Position numbers and translations under genes: made by a program. A stretch of DNA of 64,000 bases, taken from contig NZ_CP077800.1 of the NCBI RefSeq assembly GCF_019112525.1, forward strand, positions 1,984,001-2,048,000, in the 5' to 3' direction. Below are positions 24,026 through 31,948 of the stretch, piece after piece. The DNA is from Modestobacter sp. L9-4. GTDB lineage: Bacteria; Actinomycetota; Actinomycetes; Mycobacteriales; Geodermatophilaceae. Positions within the stretch are counted from its first letter, which is position 1; the number at the start of each line of letters is the position of its first letter. The notes under the pieces were generated by a model, which made no database searches, was not told the origin of the DNA, and saw nothing but the letters and a program-made list of their open reading frames with translations.

Positions 24026-25330
24026 ATGCCGCCCGAGGTCCGGTCCGCCGCCAGCCGCCCGTCCGCCGTCGACCCGCAGCTCCACCACCGGCGCACCGAG
24101 GCGACGCTCACCGTCCGCGGCCGGGACGGTGAGCCGCTGGCCGGCGCCGAGGTGACCGTCGCGCAGCTGCGGCACCGGTTCCTGTTCGGCTGCATCGGCT
24201 TCGACCTGGTGCCGCTGGCCAACGGCGAGGACGAGGCGGTGCCGGGCTCGGTGTTCGGCGGAGCCGCCGCCCCGGCCCAGGCCGCCGCGCTGGCCGACCG
24301 GTGGCTGGAGGTGTTCAACGCCGCCACGCTGCCGTTCTACTGGAGCGAGTTCGAGCCCGTGCGCGGCCGGCCGGAAACCGCGCGGCTGCGGCGGGCCGCG
24401 GAGTGGTTCACCGAGCGCGGCGTCGTGGTCAAGGGCCATCCCCTCGCCTGGCACACGCTGGCCCCGGACTGGCTGCTCGACAGCACGGACGCCGAGGTCG
24501 AGGCGGCGCTGCGCGCGCGCATCCGGCGCGACGTCACCGACATGGCCGGCGTGGTCGACACCTGGGACGCGATCAACGAGGTCGTGATCATGCCGGTGTT
24601 CGACAGGTACGACAACGCGCTCAGCCGGCTCGCCCGCCGGCTCGGCCGCGTCGGCACGGTCCGGCTCGCGTTCGAGGAGGCCCGGGCCGCGAACCCCTCG
24701 GCCACGCTGCTGCTCAACGACTTCGACATGTCCAGCGCCTACGAGCACCTGGTCGAGGACTGCCTGGAGGCCGGCGTGCAGATCGACGCGCTGGGCCTGC
24801 AGAGCCACATGCACCAGGGCTGGTGGGGCGAGGAGCGCACGCTGGAGGTGCTGGAGCGGTTCGCCCGGTTCGGGCTGCCCCTGCACCTCACCGAGTCCAC
24901 GCTGCTCTCGGGCGAGCTGATGCCGCCGGAGGTCGAGGACCTCAACGACTGGCAGGTCGACGAGTGGCCCTCCACCCCCGAGGGCGAGGCCCGCCAGGCC
25001 GACGAGCTGGTGCGCCACCACCGCACCCTGCTCTCCCACCCCGCCGTCGAGGCCGCGACCTACTGGGGCATCACCGACGCCGGCGCGTGGCTGGGCGCCC
25101 CGGTGGGCCTGCTGCGTGCCGACGGCACGCCCAAGCCGTCCTACGACGCCCTCCGCGACCTGGTGAGGGGCGAGTGGTGGCTGCCGCCGACCACCCTGCG
25201 CACCGACGACGCCGGCCGCGTGCCGGTCACCGGCTTCCTCGGCGACTACTCGGTCACCGGCCCGGACGGGTCGGCGACGGTCGCCCTGGACCAGGCCGGC
25301 CCGGTGGACGTCGAGGTGCGGCTCAGCTGA
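24026..25330 (+). CDS. GH10 endo-1,4-beta-xylanase-like glycoside hydrolase, no signal peptide
   Basis: This 434-residue glycoside hydrolase family 10 enzyme has the acid/base Glu in WDAINEV (Glu185) and the nucleophile Glu in HLTEST (Glu290). Substrate-site residues in KGHPLAWH and LQSHMHQGWW are typical of GH10. It would cleave beta-1,4-xylan or xylo-oligosaccharides. A small beta-rich N-terminal segment (residues 25-55, TLTVRGRDGEPLAGAEVTV) and a short C-terminal extension frame the barrel. There is no signal peptide, so it may be intracellular and act on imported oligosaccharides. Its stop overlaps by 8 bp the end of the convergent membrane gene. Confidence 0.88.
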   Translation: MPPEVRSAASRPSAVDPQLHHRRTEATLTVRGRDGEPLAGAEVTVAQLRHRFLFGCIGFDLVPLANGEDEAVPGSVFGGAAAPAQAAALADRWLEVFNAATLPFYWSEFEPVRGRPETARLRRAAEWFTERGVVVKGHPLAWHTLAPDWLLDSTDAEVEAALRARIRRDVTDMAGVVDTWDAINEVVIMPVFDRYDNALSRLARRLGRVGTVRLAFEEARAANPSATLLLNDFDMSSAYEHLVEDCLEAGVQIDALGLQSHMHQGWWGEERTLEVLERFARFGLPLHLTESTLLSGELMPPEVEDLNDWQVDEWPSTPEGEARQADELVRHHRTLLSHPAVEAATYWGITDAGAWLGAPVGLLRADGTPKPSYDALRDLVRGEWWLPPTTLRTDDAGRVPVTGFLGDYSVTGPDGSATVALDQAGPVDVEVRLS

Positions 25331-25850
25331 GCGCCGGGGCGCCCGTCAGCAGGGCGCGGCGACGGCGCAGCCGGGCGGGGGCCAGCAGCGAGAGCGTGAT
25401 CATGCCGACCCACACCGGGACGACCAGCCACCACCAGGGCGAGGAGACCAGCGCTGCCATCACGTAGAGGGCGAGCATCAGCACCCCCACGATGAGGGTG
25501 AAGGCGCGCAGCGGCAGGTAGAGGGCCAGCTGGTGGTCGATCATCCGCACCGCGGCCGCGCGCACGGCGGGGTCGTGCGGGGCCGGTCCGTGCCAGCTCA
25601 CCCGGGCTGCCGTGCGGCGCTGGGCCGGGGTGAGGCCGGCGACCACGGCGTGCGTCCCGCGCGCCGTCCGGTACGACCACGACCCCATGACCAGGCCGAA
25701 CAGGACACCGCCCGCCACGCCACCGACGAGGGCGGCGGTCCAGGAGTGGTCGTCCTCGAGGCCGTAGAAGACGGCCGTCAGGCCACCGAAGAGCACCCCG
25801 GACGCGACACGGTGGACCCACCGGGGTGCGGTGAGGAGCCAGGTGCGCAT
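25323..25850 (-). CDS. Membrane protein of unknown function
   Basis: This 175-residue protein has four hydrophobic segments in two pairs (about residues 13-30, 37-58, 112-133, 138-160) separated by a cytoplasmic domain with HDPAVRAAAVRMIDHQL. The N-terminus (MRTWLLTAPRWVHRV) and C-terminus (RLRRRRALL) are basic. I do not recognise a family. ATG 25850 is the only good start. A terminator separates it from the upstream gene 25946-26494, so it probably has its own promoter. Confidence 0.7.
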   Translation of the reverse strand: MRTWLLTAPRWVHRVASGVLFGGLTAVFYGLEDDHSWTAALVGGVAGGVLFGLVMGSWSYRTARGTHAVVAGLTPAQRRTAARVSWHGPAPHDPAVRAAAVRMIDHQLALYLPLRAFTLIVGVLMLALYVMAALVSSPWWWLVVPVWVGMITLSLLAPARLRRRRALLTGAPALS

Positions 25851-25901
25851 CCGGCCATGCTGCCCGCGAGCGGCCCCGATGGCCAGCCTCGTCCGGGGGA
25901 G

Positions 25902-25938
25902 CCCGGGAGCGGGACCGGTGACCGGCCCCGCTCCCGGG
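25902..25938 (-). terminator. Hairpin terminator
   Basis: The arms 25902-25918 and 25922-25938 pair over 17 bp with one mismatch around a 3-nt loop, just past the stop at 25946 of the minus-strand gene. Confidence 0.8.
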
Positions 25939-25945
25939 ACGCCGA

Positions 25946-26494
25946 TCAGATCGACGAGTTCTTCTCCGCGATGCCGCGGCGCACCTCGGACGGGCGCTGC
26001 TGCTCGCCGGCGTAGGAGCTGACGATCACCAGCGCGCCGGTGATGGCCGGGATGGCCCACTGGAGCTGGTCGAGCTTCGCCTGCGCGGCCGCGACCTCGC
26101 CCTTGGCGGTCTTCGAGGCCTTGGTGCCGCGCTTGGACGGTGTCGCGCCGTTGGCGGAGACGATCTTGCCGAGCACGCGGCTGTAGGCGGTGACGCCGAG
26201 GGCGGCGGCGGTGAGCAGCGTCTTGACCGTGGACATGCCGCCCACGCCCTGCTGCTGCGCGACGCGGTCCTTGTTGCCGGCCAGCTGGCCGACGCTGCCG
26301 ATCAGGTGGGCGCCGATGGCGGCGGCGTTGACCGGGGTCCACCGGTCCCAGCCGGCGTTGGCGACGGCGCCGGTGGCCTTGTCGCTGCCGGCCTCGGCAG
26401 CGGCGGCGTTGAGGGCGACGGCGTTGGCGAGCGTGCCACCGAACCAGGCGGCGAGACCGACGTCGTGCAGCGAGCGGGAGAGCGTGTTGGCCAT
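25946..26494 (-). CDS. Membrane-associated protein of unknown function
   Basis: This 182-residue Ala/Gly-rich protein has about four weakly hydrophobic segments (LAAWFGGTLANAVAL, AAAIGAHLIGSVG, LLTAAALGVTAYS, AIPAITGALVIVSS). A Lys-rich stretch (SKRGTKASKTAKGEV) lies between the third and fourth. The start MANTLSRSLHDVGLAAWFGG resembles conserved actinobacterial hypothetical proteins, but I know no function. The gene follows 26531-26740 by 36 bp on the same strand, so the two may be co-transcribed. Confidence 0.7.
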   Translation of the reverse strand: MANTLSRSLHDVGLAAWFGGTLANAVALNAAAAEAGSDKATGAVANAGWDRWTPVNAAAIGAHLIGSVGQLAGNKDRVAQQQGVGGMSTVKTLLTAAALGVTAYSRVLGKIVSANGATPSKRGTKASKTAKGEVAAAQAKLDQLQWAIPAITGALVIVSSYAGEQQRPSEVRRGIAEKNSSI

Positions 26495-26530
26495 GCGGGT
26501 GCTCCTAGCGAGAAGGGGTGGGGAGAGAGG

Positions 26531-26740
26531 TCAGTGGCCGAGGAGGCCGCCGAGGCCCCCACCGCCGCCGCCGCCGAACTTCGAGATGAGGTCCATGGGG
26601 TTGATCCCGAACTTCTGCAGCAGCCCCGCGTGCTGGTCGGTGTCGACCTGGTCGGGCAGCTCGGAGTCGGCCTGGGCGGCCTTGTCGTTGTCACCCTGGG
26701 ACTTCAGGAGCTCGAGGATCTGGCTCTTGTCGATGTTCAT
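26531..26740 (-). CDS. Small acidic protein with glycine-rich tail
   Basis: This 69-residue protein begins MNIDKSQILELLKSQGD, a helix rich in acidic residues and Gln (ELPDQVDTDQHAGLLQKFG), and ends in a run of glycines with LGGLLGH. The helical part could be a coiled or dimerising segment. No family is assigned. It lies 36 bp upstream of the unknown membrane-associated gene on the same strand and is divergent from an SRPBCC gene. Confidence 0.7.
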   Translation of the reverse strand: MNIDKSQILELLKSQGDNDKAAQADSELPDQVDTDQHAGLLQKFGINPMDLISKFGGGGGGGLGGLLGH

Positions 26741-26811
26741 GAGCGTCCGGTACCCGCCGGTTCCCGTCGCACCCCTCCGATCTGGCACGAACTCGCTGGG
26801 AGGATGCGCGG

Positions 26812-27273
26812 GTGACCGCACTGACGCACTCCGCCTCCGTCGTCGTCGCCGCCACCCCCGACGAGGTCTACGACCTGGTGTCCGACGTGACCCGCACCGG
26901 CGAGTGGAGCCCGGTCTGCCGGGCGTGCTGGTGGGACGAGGGCGCCTCGGCGGTGCCCGGCGCGTGGTTCACCGGCCGCAACGAGGTGCCCGGGCGCACC
27001 TGGGAGACGCGCAGCCAGGTCGTCACGGCCGAGCGCGGGCGCGAGTTCGCCTGGCTGGTCGGCGGGCGGCTGGTGCGCTGGGCCTTCACGATGGCCCCGG
27101 TCGAGGGCGGCACGCTGCTCACCGAGGAGTGGGAGTTCCTCCCCGCCGGCCTGGCCTCCTTCGCCGAGCGCTACGGCGCGGACGCCCAGGCCCAGATCGA
27201 GGACCGCACCCGGGCGGCCCTCGACGGCATCCCGGCCACCCTCGCCGCGATCAGGGCCGTCGCCGAGCGGTAG
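26812..27273 (+). CDS. SRPBCC (polyketide cyclase/START-like) family protein
   Basis: This 153-residue protein has the helix-grip fold of the polyketide cyclase 2 group: an N-terminal strand (SASVVVAATPDEVYDLVSDV), the WSPVC region, and the C-terminal helix (RTRAALDGIPATLAAI). Such proteins bind hydrophobic small molecules in a cavity. No catalytic residues can be named. GTG 26812 lies 6 nt after GAGGAT, which could serve as a -10 of a leaderless message or, through AGGA, as a ribosome site. It ends in the repeat hairpin at 27273. Confidence 0.82.
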   Translation: MTALTHSASVVVAATPDEVYDLVSDVTRTGEWSPVCRACWWDEGASAVPGAWFTGRNEVPGRTWETRSQVVTAERGREFAWLVGGRLVRWAFTMAPVEGGTLLTEEWEFLPAGLASFAERYGADAQAQIEDRTRAALDGIPATLAAIRAVAER

Positions 27274-27315
27274 CGGAGTGGACCCGTCGCGCTGACGCCG
27301 ACGGGTCCGCTCCGC
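27273..27315. terminator. Bidirectional hairpin terminator, second copy of the 43-nt repeat
   Basis: The arms 27273-27288 and 27300-27315 pair over 16 bp with one mismatch. It lies between the convergent stops of the SRPBCC gene and the aminotransferase-fold gene. Read on the minus strand it matches the element at 4610-4652 closely, including the loop GGCGTCAGC. Confidence 0.75.
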
Positions 27316-27316
27316 C

Positions 27317-28543
27317 TCATGCGCTGAACGCGCGGAGACCGTCCAGCAGGCGGTCGACGTCGGCGTCGTCGTTGTAGGGCGCCAGGCCCACGCGCAGGCC
27401 GCCGGTGTCGCCGAGCCCCAGGTGCCGGGAGGCCTCGATGGCGTAGAACGAGCCGGCCGGGGCGTTGACCCCGCGCTCGGCGAGGAAGCGGTAGGCGTCG
27501 GCGGCGGTGCGCCCGTCGAAGGTGAGCAGCAGCGTGGGCGTGCGGTGCGGGGCGCGCGACCACACGGTGACGCCGGGCAGGTCGCGGACGCCGTCCTCGA
27601 TGCGGTGCCGCAGCCGGTCCTCGTGCTCCTCCAGCGCGGCCATCGCCGCGACGAGCCGGGTGCGACGGTCGCCGTCGGACCCGGCCAGGCCGGCGAGCAG
27701 GTCGATGGCCGCGGTGGTGCCGGCCAGCAGCTCGTAGGGCAGCGTGCCCAGCTCGAACCGCTCCGGGACGGCGTTGCTCGAGGGCAGCAGCTTGTCCGGG
27801 TGCAGGGTCTCCAGCAGCTCGGGGGCGGCGACCAGGCAGCCGCAGTGCGGGCCGAGGAACTTGTAGGGCGAGCAGACGAAGAAGTCCGCACCCAGCGCGG
27901 TGACGTCGACCGGGGCGTGCGCGGTCAGGTGGACGCCGTCGACCCAGGTCAGCGCACCGACCTCGTGCGCCAGGGCGGTGATCGCGGCGACGTCGGGGCG
28001 GGTGCCGATCAGGTTCGACGCGCCGGTGACGGCGACCAGCCGGGTGCGCTCGGACAGCAGCGCGCCCACCACCTCCGGCGCCAGCTCACCGGTGGCGGGG
28101 TCGAAGTCGGCCCAGCGCACGGTCGCCCCGGCGGCCTCGGCGGCCTGCACCCACGGGCGGACGTTGGCGTCGTGGTCCAGCCGGGTCACCACCACCTCGT
28201 CACCGGCGCCCCAGCCGGTGCTCAGCACGCGGGCCAGGTCGTAGGTGAGCACGGTGGCGCTGCGCCCGAAGACGACGCCGCCGGGCACCCCGCCGGTGAG
28301 GTCGGCGACGGCCTGCCGGGCGTTGCGCACGACGGCGTCGGCGTTGCGCTCGGCCTGGGTGACCGTGCCGCGGTTGGACATCGGCTGGGTCATCGTCGCC
28401 GCGATGGCGGCGGCCACCACGTCGGGCGTCTGCGACCCGCCCGGCCCGTCGAAGTGGGCGGCCCCGTCGACGAGGGCCGGGAAGTGCGCGCGGAGCGACG
28501 CCACGTCGAAGGGCACGACAGCGGCAGGCACGGTGGCGGTCAT
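27317..28543 (-). CDS. Cysteine desulfurase-like PLP enzyme
   Basis: This 408-residue class V aminotransferase-fold enzyme belongs to the 'cysteine desulfurase-like' subgroup. The PLP lysine is in CSPYKFLGPHCG. The early HFDGPGGSQTPDVV and the ASNLIGTRPDV cofactor-loop sequence are typical. I do not see the mobile-loop Cys motif of true NifS/SufS enzymes with confidence, so sulfur transfer is not proven. ATG 28543 follows AGGA; an in-frame ATG at 28561 would add six residues. It lies 50 bp downstream of a TetR gene on the same strand and may be co-transcribed with it. Confidence 0.85.
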   Translation of the reverse strand: MTATVPAAVVPFDVASLRAHFPALVDGAAHFDGPGGSQTPDVVAAAIAATMTQPMSNRGTVTQAERNADAVVRNARQAVADLTGGVPGGVVFGRSATVLTYDLARVLSTGWGAGDEVVVTRLDHDANVRPWVQAAEAAGATVRWADFDPATGELAPEVVGALLSERTRLVAVTGASNLIGTRPDVAAITALAHEVGALTWVDGVHLTAHAPVDVTALGADFFVCSPYKFLGPHCGCLVAAPELLETLHPDKLLPSSNAVPERFELGTLPYELLAGTTAAIDLLAGLAGSDGDRRTRLVAAMAALEEHEDRLRHRIEDGVRDLPGVTVWSRAPHRTPTLLLTFDGRTAADAYRFLAERGVNAPAGSFYAIEASRHLGLGDTGGLRVGLAPYNDDADVDRLLDGLRAFSA

Positions 28544-28593
28544 GTCCTGATCCTGCGGCATGCCCGCCGGCTGCGGCGACCGGCCACCCGGGG

Positions 28594-29157
28594 TCAGGTC
28601 CGCATCCCCGCGAGCAGGTGGGCGACGAGCTGCCGCGCGTCGTAGCGCGGGTCGTCGCCGATGCAGAGGTTGCCCACGCCCCACATGAGCTGCAGGCCGT
28701 CGAGCTCGGTGCGCACCTCACCGGCGCCGACAGCGGCGTCCAGCAGCTCGGTGCAGACGGGCACCAGCCGGTCGAGGAACCAGGCGTGCAGCGTCTCGAA
28801 GCCCGCCGCGTCGGAGTGCATGGCCGCGGCGAGCCCGTGCTTGGTCACCAGGAAGTCCACGAACAGGTCGATCCAGCGCACCAGGGCCTCGTACGGGTCG
28901 GCCTCCTCGGCCAGCAGCCGCGGGCCGGCCTCGGCACAGGCGTCCACCTGGTGGCGGTAGACGGCGACGACCAGGTCGGCCCGGGTCGGGAAGTGCCGGT
29001 AGATCGTGGCCACCCCGACGCCCGCCTCCGCTGCGACGTCCCGCACCGGCGCCTCGACACCTGCGCGCACGAACACCCTCGCCGCCGCGCCGAGCAGCGC
29101 GCTGGCGTTGCGCTGCGCGTCCGCCCGTGGCCGCGGCGCGACCGGCTCCTCTCCCAC
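28594..29157 (-). CDS. TetR family repressor
   Basis: This 187-residue regulator has an N-terminal helix-turn-helix (about residues 15-65: PVRDVAAEAGVGVATIYRHFPTRADL) and an all-helical ligand domain with the SBP56-like WFLDRLVPVCTELL region. GTG 29157 follows AGGAGG. It is divergent from the hydrolase at 29266, and two 17-bp palindromes lie in the gap. It most likely represses both itself and the hydrolase. The cysteine desulfurase-like gene follows downstream on the same strand. Confidence 0.9.
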   Translation of the reverse strand: MGEEPVAPRPRADAQRNASALLGAAARVFVRAGVEAPVRDVAAEAGVGVATIYRHFPTRADLVVAVYRHQVDACAEAGPRLLAEEADPYEALVRWIDLFVDFLVTKHGLAAAMHSDAAGFETLHAWFLDRLVPVCTELLDAAVGAGEVRTELDGLQLMWGVGNLCIGDDPRYDARQLVAHLLAGMRT

Positions 29158-29174
29158 ACGTCCTCCTCGACAAA

Positions 29175-29214
29175 ACGGAACAACGTTCCGTACGCTTGCG
29201 GAACCGCGTTCCGT
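29175..29214. promoter_or_regulatory. Tandem TetR operators around the hydrolase promoter
   Basis: Two palindromes share the pattern CGGAACNNNGTTCCG: 29175-29191 with 7-bp arms and 29198-29214 with 6-bp arms, 23 bp apart centre to centre. A plus-strand promoter can be drawn through them: TCGACA (29167-29172), an 18-nt spacer and TACGCT (29191-29196). The first operator lies in the spacer and the second just past the -10. Confidence 0.8.
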
Positions 29215-29265
29215 TTCAGCTCATCATGCCGGGCGGACGCGCCCCACCACAACCGGAGGAACCCC

Positions 29266-30156
29266 GTGACCACCCCTGTCGTCTCCGTCCGACCCCTCGT
29301 CCTGCCCGTGCCCGGCCGCGGCACCGACCTGCAGGTCCGGGTCACCGCGCCCACCACCGGCACCGACCTGCCCGTCGTCCTGTTCGCGCACGGCTTCGGC
29401 AAGTCCATGGACGACTACGCCCCACTGGTCGAGCACTGGGCGGCCGCCGGCCTCGTCGTGCTGCAGCCGACCTTCCTGGACTCCCGGACGCTGGCGGTGA
29501 CCCCCGAGGACCCGCGGTACGCCCACATCTGGCGGACCCGGGTCAGCGACCTCGGGCACGTCCTGGACGCCCTCGATCCCCTGACCGCCGCCGTGCCCGG
29601 GCTGCCCGGCCGGGTCGACCGCAGCCGCGTCGCCGCGGTCGGGCACTCCTGGGGCGGCCAGAGCGTCGGCATGCTGCTCGGTGCGCGGGTGCTGGACGAG
29701 GACGGTGTCCCCGGCGAGAGCCTCACCGACCCGCGGATCACCGCCGGCGTCCTGCTCGCCACCACCGGCACCGGCGAGGAGCTGACCGGGTTCGCCGCTG
29801 CGAACTTCGGGTTCATGCGCCCGGACTTCAGCACGCTGACCACGCCGTCCCTCGTGATCGCCGGCGACGCCGACCAGTCGAGGCTCTCCACCCGTGGGCC
29901 GGACTGGTTCACCGACGTGTACCGGCTCAGCCCCGGCGCCACCGACCTGCTCACCCTCGCCGGTGGCGAGCACTCCCTCGGGGGCATCTCCGGCCACGGC
30001 GTCACCGAGACCACCGACGAGAGCCCCGAGCGGGTCGCCCTGGTGCAGCGTGCGAGCACCGCCTACCTGCGCACCGCGCTCGGCGTCGACGCCGCCGCGT
30101 GGCCCGCGGTCCGTGCCGCGGACGTCGCCCCGGTCGGCCGGGTCGACTCGAAGTGA
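29266..30156 (+). CDS. Alpha/beta hydrolase, chlorophyllase/PET-hydrolase-like
   Basis: This 296-residue serine hydrolase has an oxyanion loop in FAHGFGKS, the nucleophile in GHSWGGQS (G-x-S-x-G), a likely acid in AGDADQS, and His in GGEHSLGG. No signal peptide is seen, so it is cytosolic. GGAGG precedes GTG 29266. Its promoter is covered by two palindromes, so the divergent TetR should control it. Induction by an ester or lactone ligand is a reasonable inference. It ends 6 bp from the convergent oxidoreductase gene. Confidence 0.87.
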   Translation: MTTPVVSVRPLVLPVPGRGTDLQVRVTAPTTGTDLPVVLFAHGFGKSMDDYAPLVEHWAAAGLVVLQPTFLDSRTLAVTPEDPRYAHIWRTRVSDLGHVLDALDPLTAAVPGLPGRVDRSRVAAVGHSWGGQSVGMLLGARVLDEDGVPGESLTDPRITAGVLLATTGTGEELTGFAAANFGFMRPDFSTLTTPSLVIAGDADQSRLSTRGPDWFTDVYRLSPGATDLLTLAGGEHSLGGISGHGVTETTDESPERVALVQRASTAYLRTALGVDAAAWPAVRAADVAPVGRVDSK

Positions 30157-30162
30157 GCCCGG

Positions 30163-31284
30163 TCAGGGGAGGGTGACGACCACCTTGCGCGCCGAGACGC
30201 CGCGGCGCTGCACGTCCATGGCCTCCTGCAGGCACTCCAGGCCGGTCCCGACGACCAGCGGCTCGGGGGTCGCGACGTAGCGGCCCTCGGCCAGCGCGGC
30301 GGGCAGGAAGTCCCGGTAGACGGCGGTGCTCACCTCGTTGTGCTTGAGGCTGGTGCCGAAGACGAACTTCGTGGTGACCCCGGCCCGCCGGGCCTGCAGC
30401 TGCTGGGCGACGGTCTTCGCGCCGAGGCGGAGCACCGTCCGCGGGAGCGCGAACCGCGGCCGGTCGGGCTCACCGAGGCCCTCGAAGGAGACCGGCGTGC
30501 TGGCCGCGACCACGAACTTCCGCCCGGTGGAGGCGGCCACCACCTGCACGCACGCCGGCAGCGCGGTGGCGCCGAACGCGATCGCACCGACGACGGTCCG
30601 CCCCGCCAGGGCGGCGATCAGGTCGGCGACGACGGTGGGGCTGGTGTAGTCGAACACCTGACTGGCACCCAGGGCGCGCACGTGGTCGAAGTTCCTCGGC
30701 GAGGCGGTGGAGACGACGTCGTAGCCCGCGGCGACGGCGAGCTGCACGGCGTTGCTGCCCACGCTGGTCGACCCGCCCCAGACGAGCACCACCTCGCCGG
30801 TGCGCTCCGGCGTGGCGGTCGGGTGGCGCAGCCCCAGCAGGTCGTCCTGGAACAGCGCACTGGCCGCCGTGGACACGGCCAGCGGCAGGACCGAGGCGCT
30901 CTCGTAGGACATCGAGTCCGGGATCGGGGACGCCATCCGCTCCAGGACCACGGAGTACTGCTGGAACGTGCCCTCGGCCGCGCTGTTGCTGTCCTTGTCG
31001 CTGCCCACCGCGTGCCCGAGCACCCGGTCCCCGACGGCGAACCGGGTGACCGCCGACCCGACCTCGACGACCTCGCCGGCCACGTCGGAGCCCAGCACGG
31101 TGGGGTAGGTCAGCCAGCGGTAGGCCACCGGACCGGCCACCTGCAGCACCCAGTCCAGCGGGTTGACCGCGACGGCGTGGCCGCGGACGACGATCTGGTC
31201 GGGGCCGGGCGTCGGGTAGGGGGCGGGCCCGACCTCGAGCTGCGCGTACTCGCGGGGGATCCAGGCTGCGGTGTTGCCGGTCAT
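30163..31284 (-). CDS. Zinc-independent alcohol dehydrogenase family oxidoreductase (quinone reductase-like)
   Basis: This 373-residue MDR-superfamily protein has the GroES-like N-terminal half (VVRGHAVAVNPLDWVLQVAG, GSDVAGEVVEVGS) and a Rossmann domain (VVLVWGGSTSVGSNAVQLAVAAG). It lacks the structural-zinc cysteine cluster, so it resembles NADPH quinone or enoyl reductases (zinc-binding-type 'trans-enoyl reductase' relatives). ATG 31284 is the first start with normal homology. It is divergent from the TetR at 31380 with two operators in the gap, and likely is that repressor's target. Confidence 0.88.
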   Translation of the reverse strand: MTGNTAAWIPREYAQLEVGPAPYPTPGPDQIVVRGHAVAVNPLDWVLQVAGPVAYRWLTYPTVLGSDVAGEVVEVGSAVTRFAVGDRVLGHAVGSDKDSNSAAEGTFQQYSVVLERMASPIPDSMSYESASVLPLAVSTAASALFQDDLLGLRHPTATPERTGEVVLVWGGSTSVGSNAVQLAVAAGYDVVSTASPRNFDHVRALGASQVFDYTSPTVVADLIAALAGRTVVGAIAFGATALPACVQVVAASTGRKFVVAASTPVSFEGLGEPDRPRFALPRTVLRLGAKTVAQQLQARRAGVTTKFVFGTSLKHNEVSTAVYRDFLPAALAEGRYVATPEPLVVGTGLECLQEAMDVQRRGVSARKVVVTLP

Positions 31285-31310
31285 GTCCGTCGTCCTCTGC
31301 TCGGTTCGTG

Positions 31311-31361
31311 ATGTCACCTGGTGACATTGCAACCGTAACACTCGATGTCACCTGGTGTCAT
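31311..31361. promoter_or_regulatory. Tandem TetR operators between oxidoreductase and repressor genes
   Basis: ATGTCACCTGGTGACAT (31311-31327) is a perfect 17-bp palindrome. ATGTCACCTGGTGTCAT (31345-31361) is the same with one mismatch, 34 bp apart centre to centre. A minus-strand -10 (TACGGT, 31332-31337) for the oxidoreductase lies between them, with ATGACA as -35 inside the second copy. Confidence 0.82.
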
Positions 31362-31367
31362 CCGCGC

Positions 31368-31373
31368 TAGGAT
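31368..31373 (+). promoter_or_regulatory. -10 of the leaderless TetR gene
   Basis: TAGGAT lies 6 nt before ATG 31380 with no ribosome-binding site, so the message probably starts at the ATG. The second operator lies immediately upstream and would block this promoter. Confidence 0.6.
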
Positions 31374-31379
31374 GGCGGC

Positions 31380-31946
31380 ATGGGCAGGTGGGAGGCGGAC
31401 GCGCGCGGCAGGCTCCAGCAGGCGGCGATGAGCCTCTACCTCGAACGCGGCTTCGACGACGTCACCGTGGCCGAGATCGCCGAGACCGCCGGCCTCACCA
31501 AGCGCACCTTCTTCCGGCACTTCGCCGACAAGCGCGAGGTCTTCTTCTCCGGCGCCCAGCTGTTCGAGGCCGGCGTCCTCGCCTCCGTCGAGCAGGCCGC
31601 CGAGGACGCCTCCCCGATGGACGCCGTGATCGGCGCCTTCGCCGCAGCCGGGGCCCAGCTCGCGGAGTACGCGGACTTCCAGCGCCAGCGGCGGGCGCTC
31701 ATCGCCTCCTCGACCGACCTGCAGGAGCGGGAGCTGGTCAAGATGGCCGACCTGGCCGGGCGGGTCGTGGAGGTGCTGCTCCGGCGCGGGGCAGGCTCGG
31801 ACCAGGCCCGCCTGGCCGCGCACACCGGCGTGGCCGTGTTCACCGTCGCCTACGACCGCTGGGTCGACGAGGGCGCCACCGCCGACCTGCCCGCGCTGGT
31901 CCGGCGGACCCTGGAGGAGCTGCGGCTGGCGATCACCCCCGCCTGA
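31380..31946 (+). CDS. TetR family repressor
   Basis: This 188-residue regulator has the HTH at about residues 10-55 (VTVAEIAETAGLTKRTFFRHFADKREV) and a TetR_C-type helical core. Its start is set by TAGGAT 6 nt upstream (leaderless). The divergent oxidoreductase and two matching palindromes in the 95-bp gap indicate autoregulation plus control of that gene. Its TGA is two bases from the stop of the convergent FAD hydroxylase, with no room for a terminator. Confidence 0.92.
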   Translation: MGRWEADARGRLQQAAMSLYLERGFDDVTVAEIAETAGLTKRTFFRHFADKREVFFSGAQLFEAGVLASVEQAAEDASPMDAVIGAFAAAGAQLAEYADFQRQRRALIASSTDLQERELVKMADLAGRVVEVLLRRGAGSDQARLAAHTGVAVFTVAYDRWVDEGATADLPALVRRTLEELRLAITPA

Positions 31947-31948
31947 GC

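Noticed and set aside
29221-29265. A riboswitch in the hydrolase leader
   Set aside because: The leader is short, without conserved structure. The two operators explain regulation.
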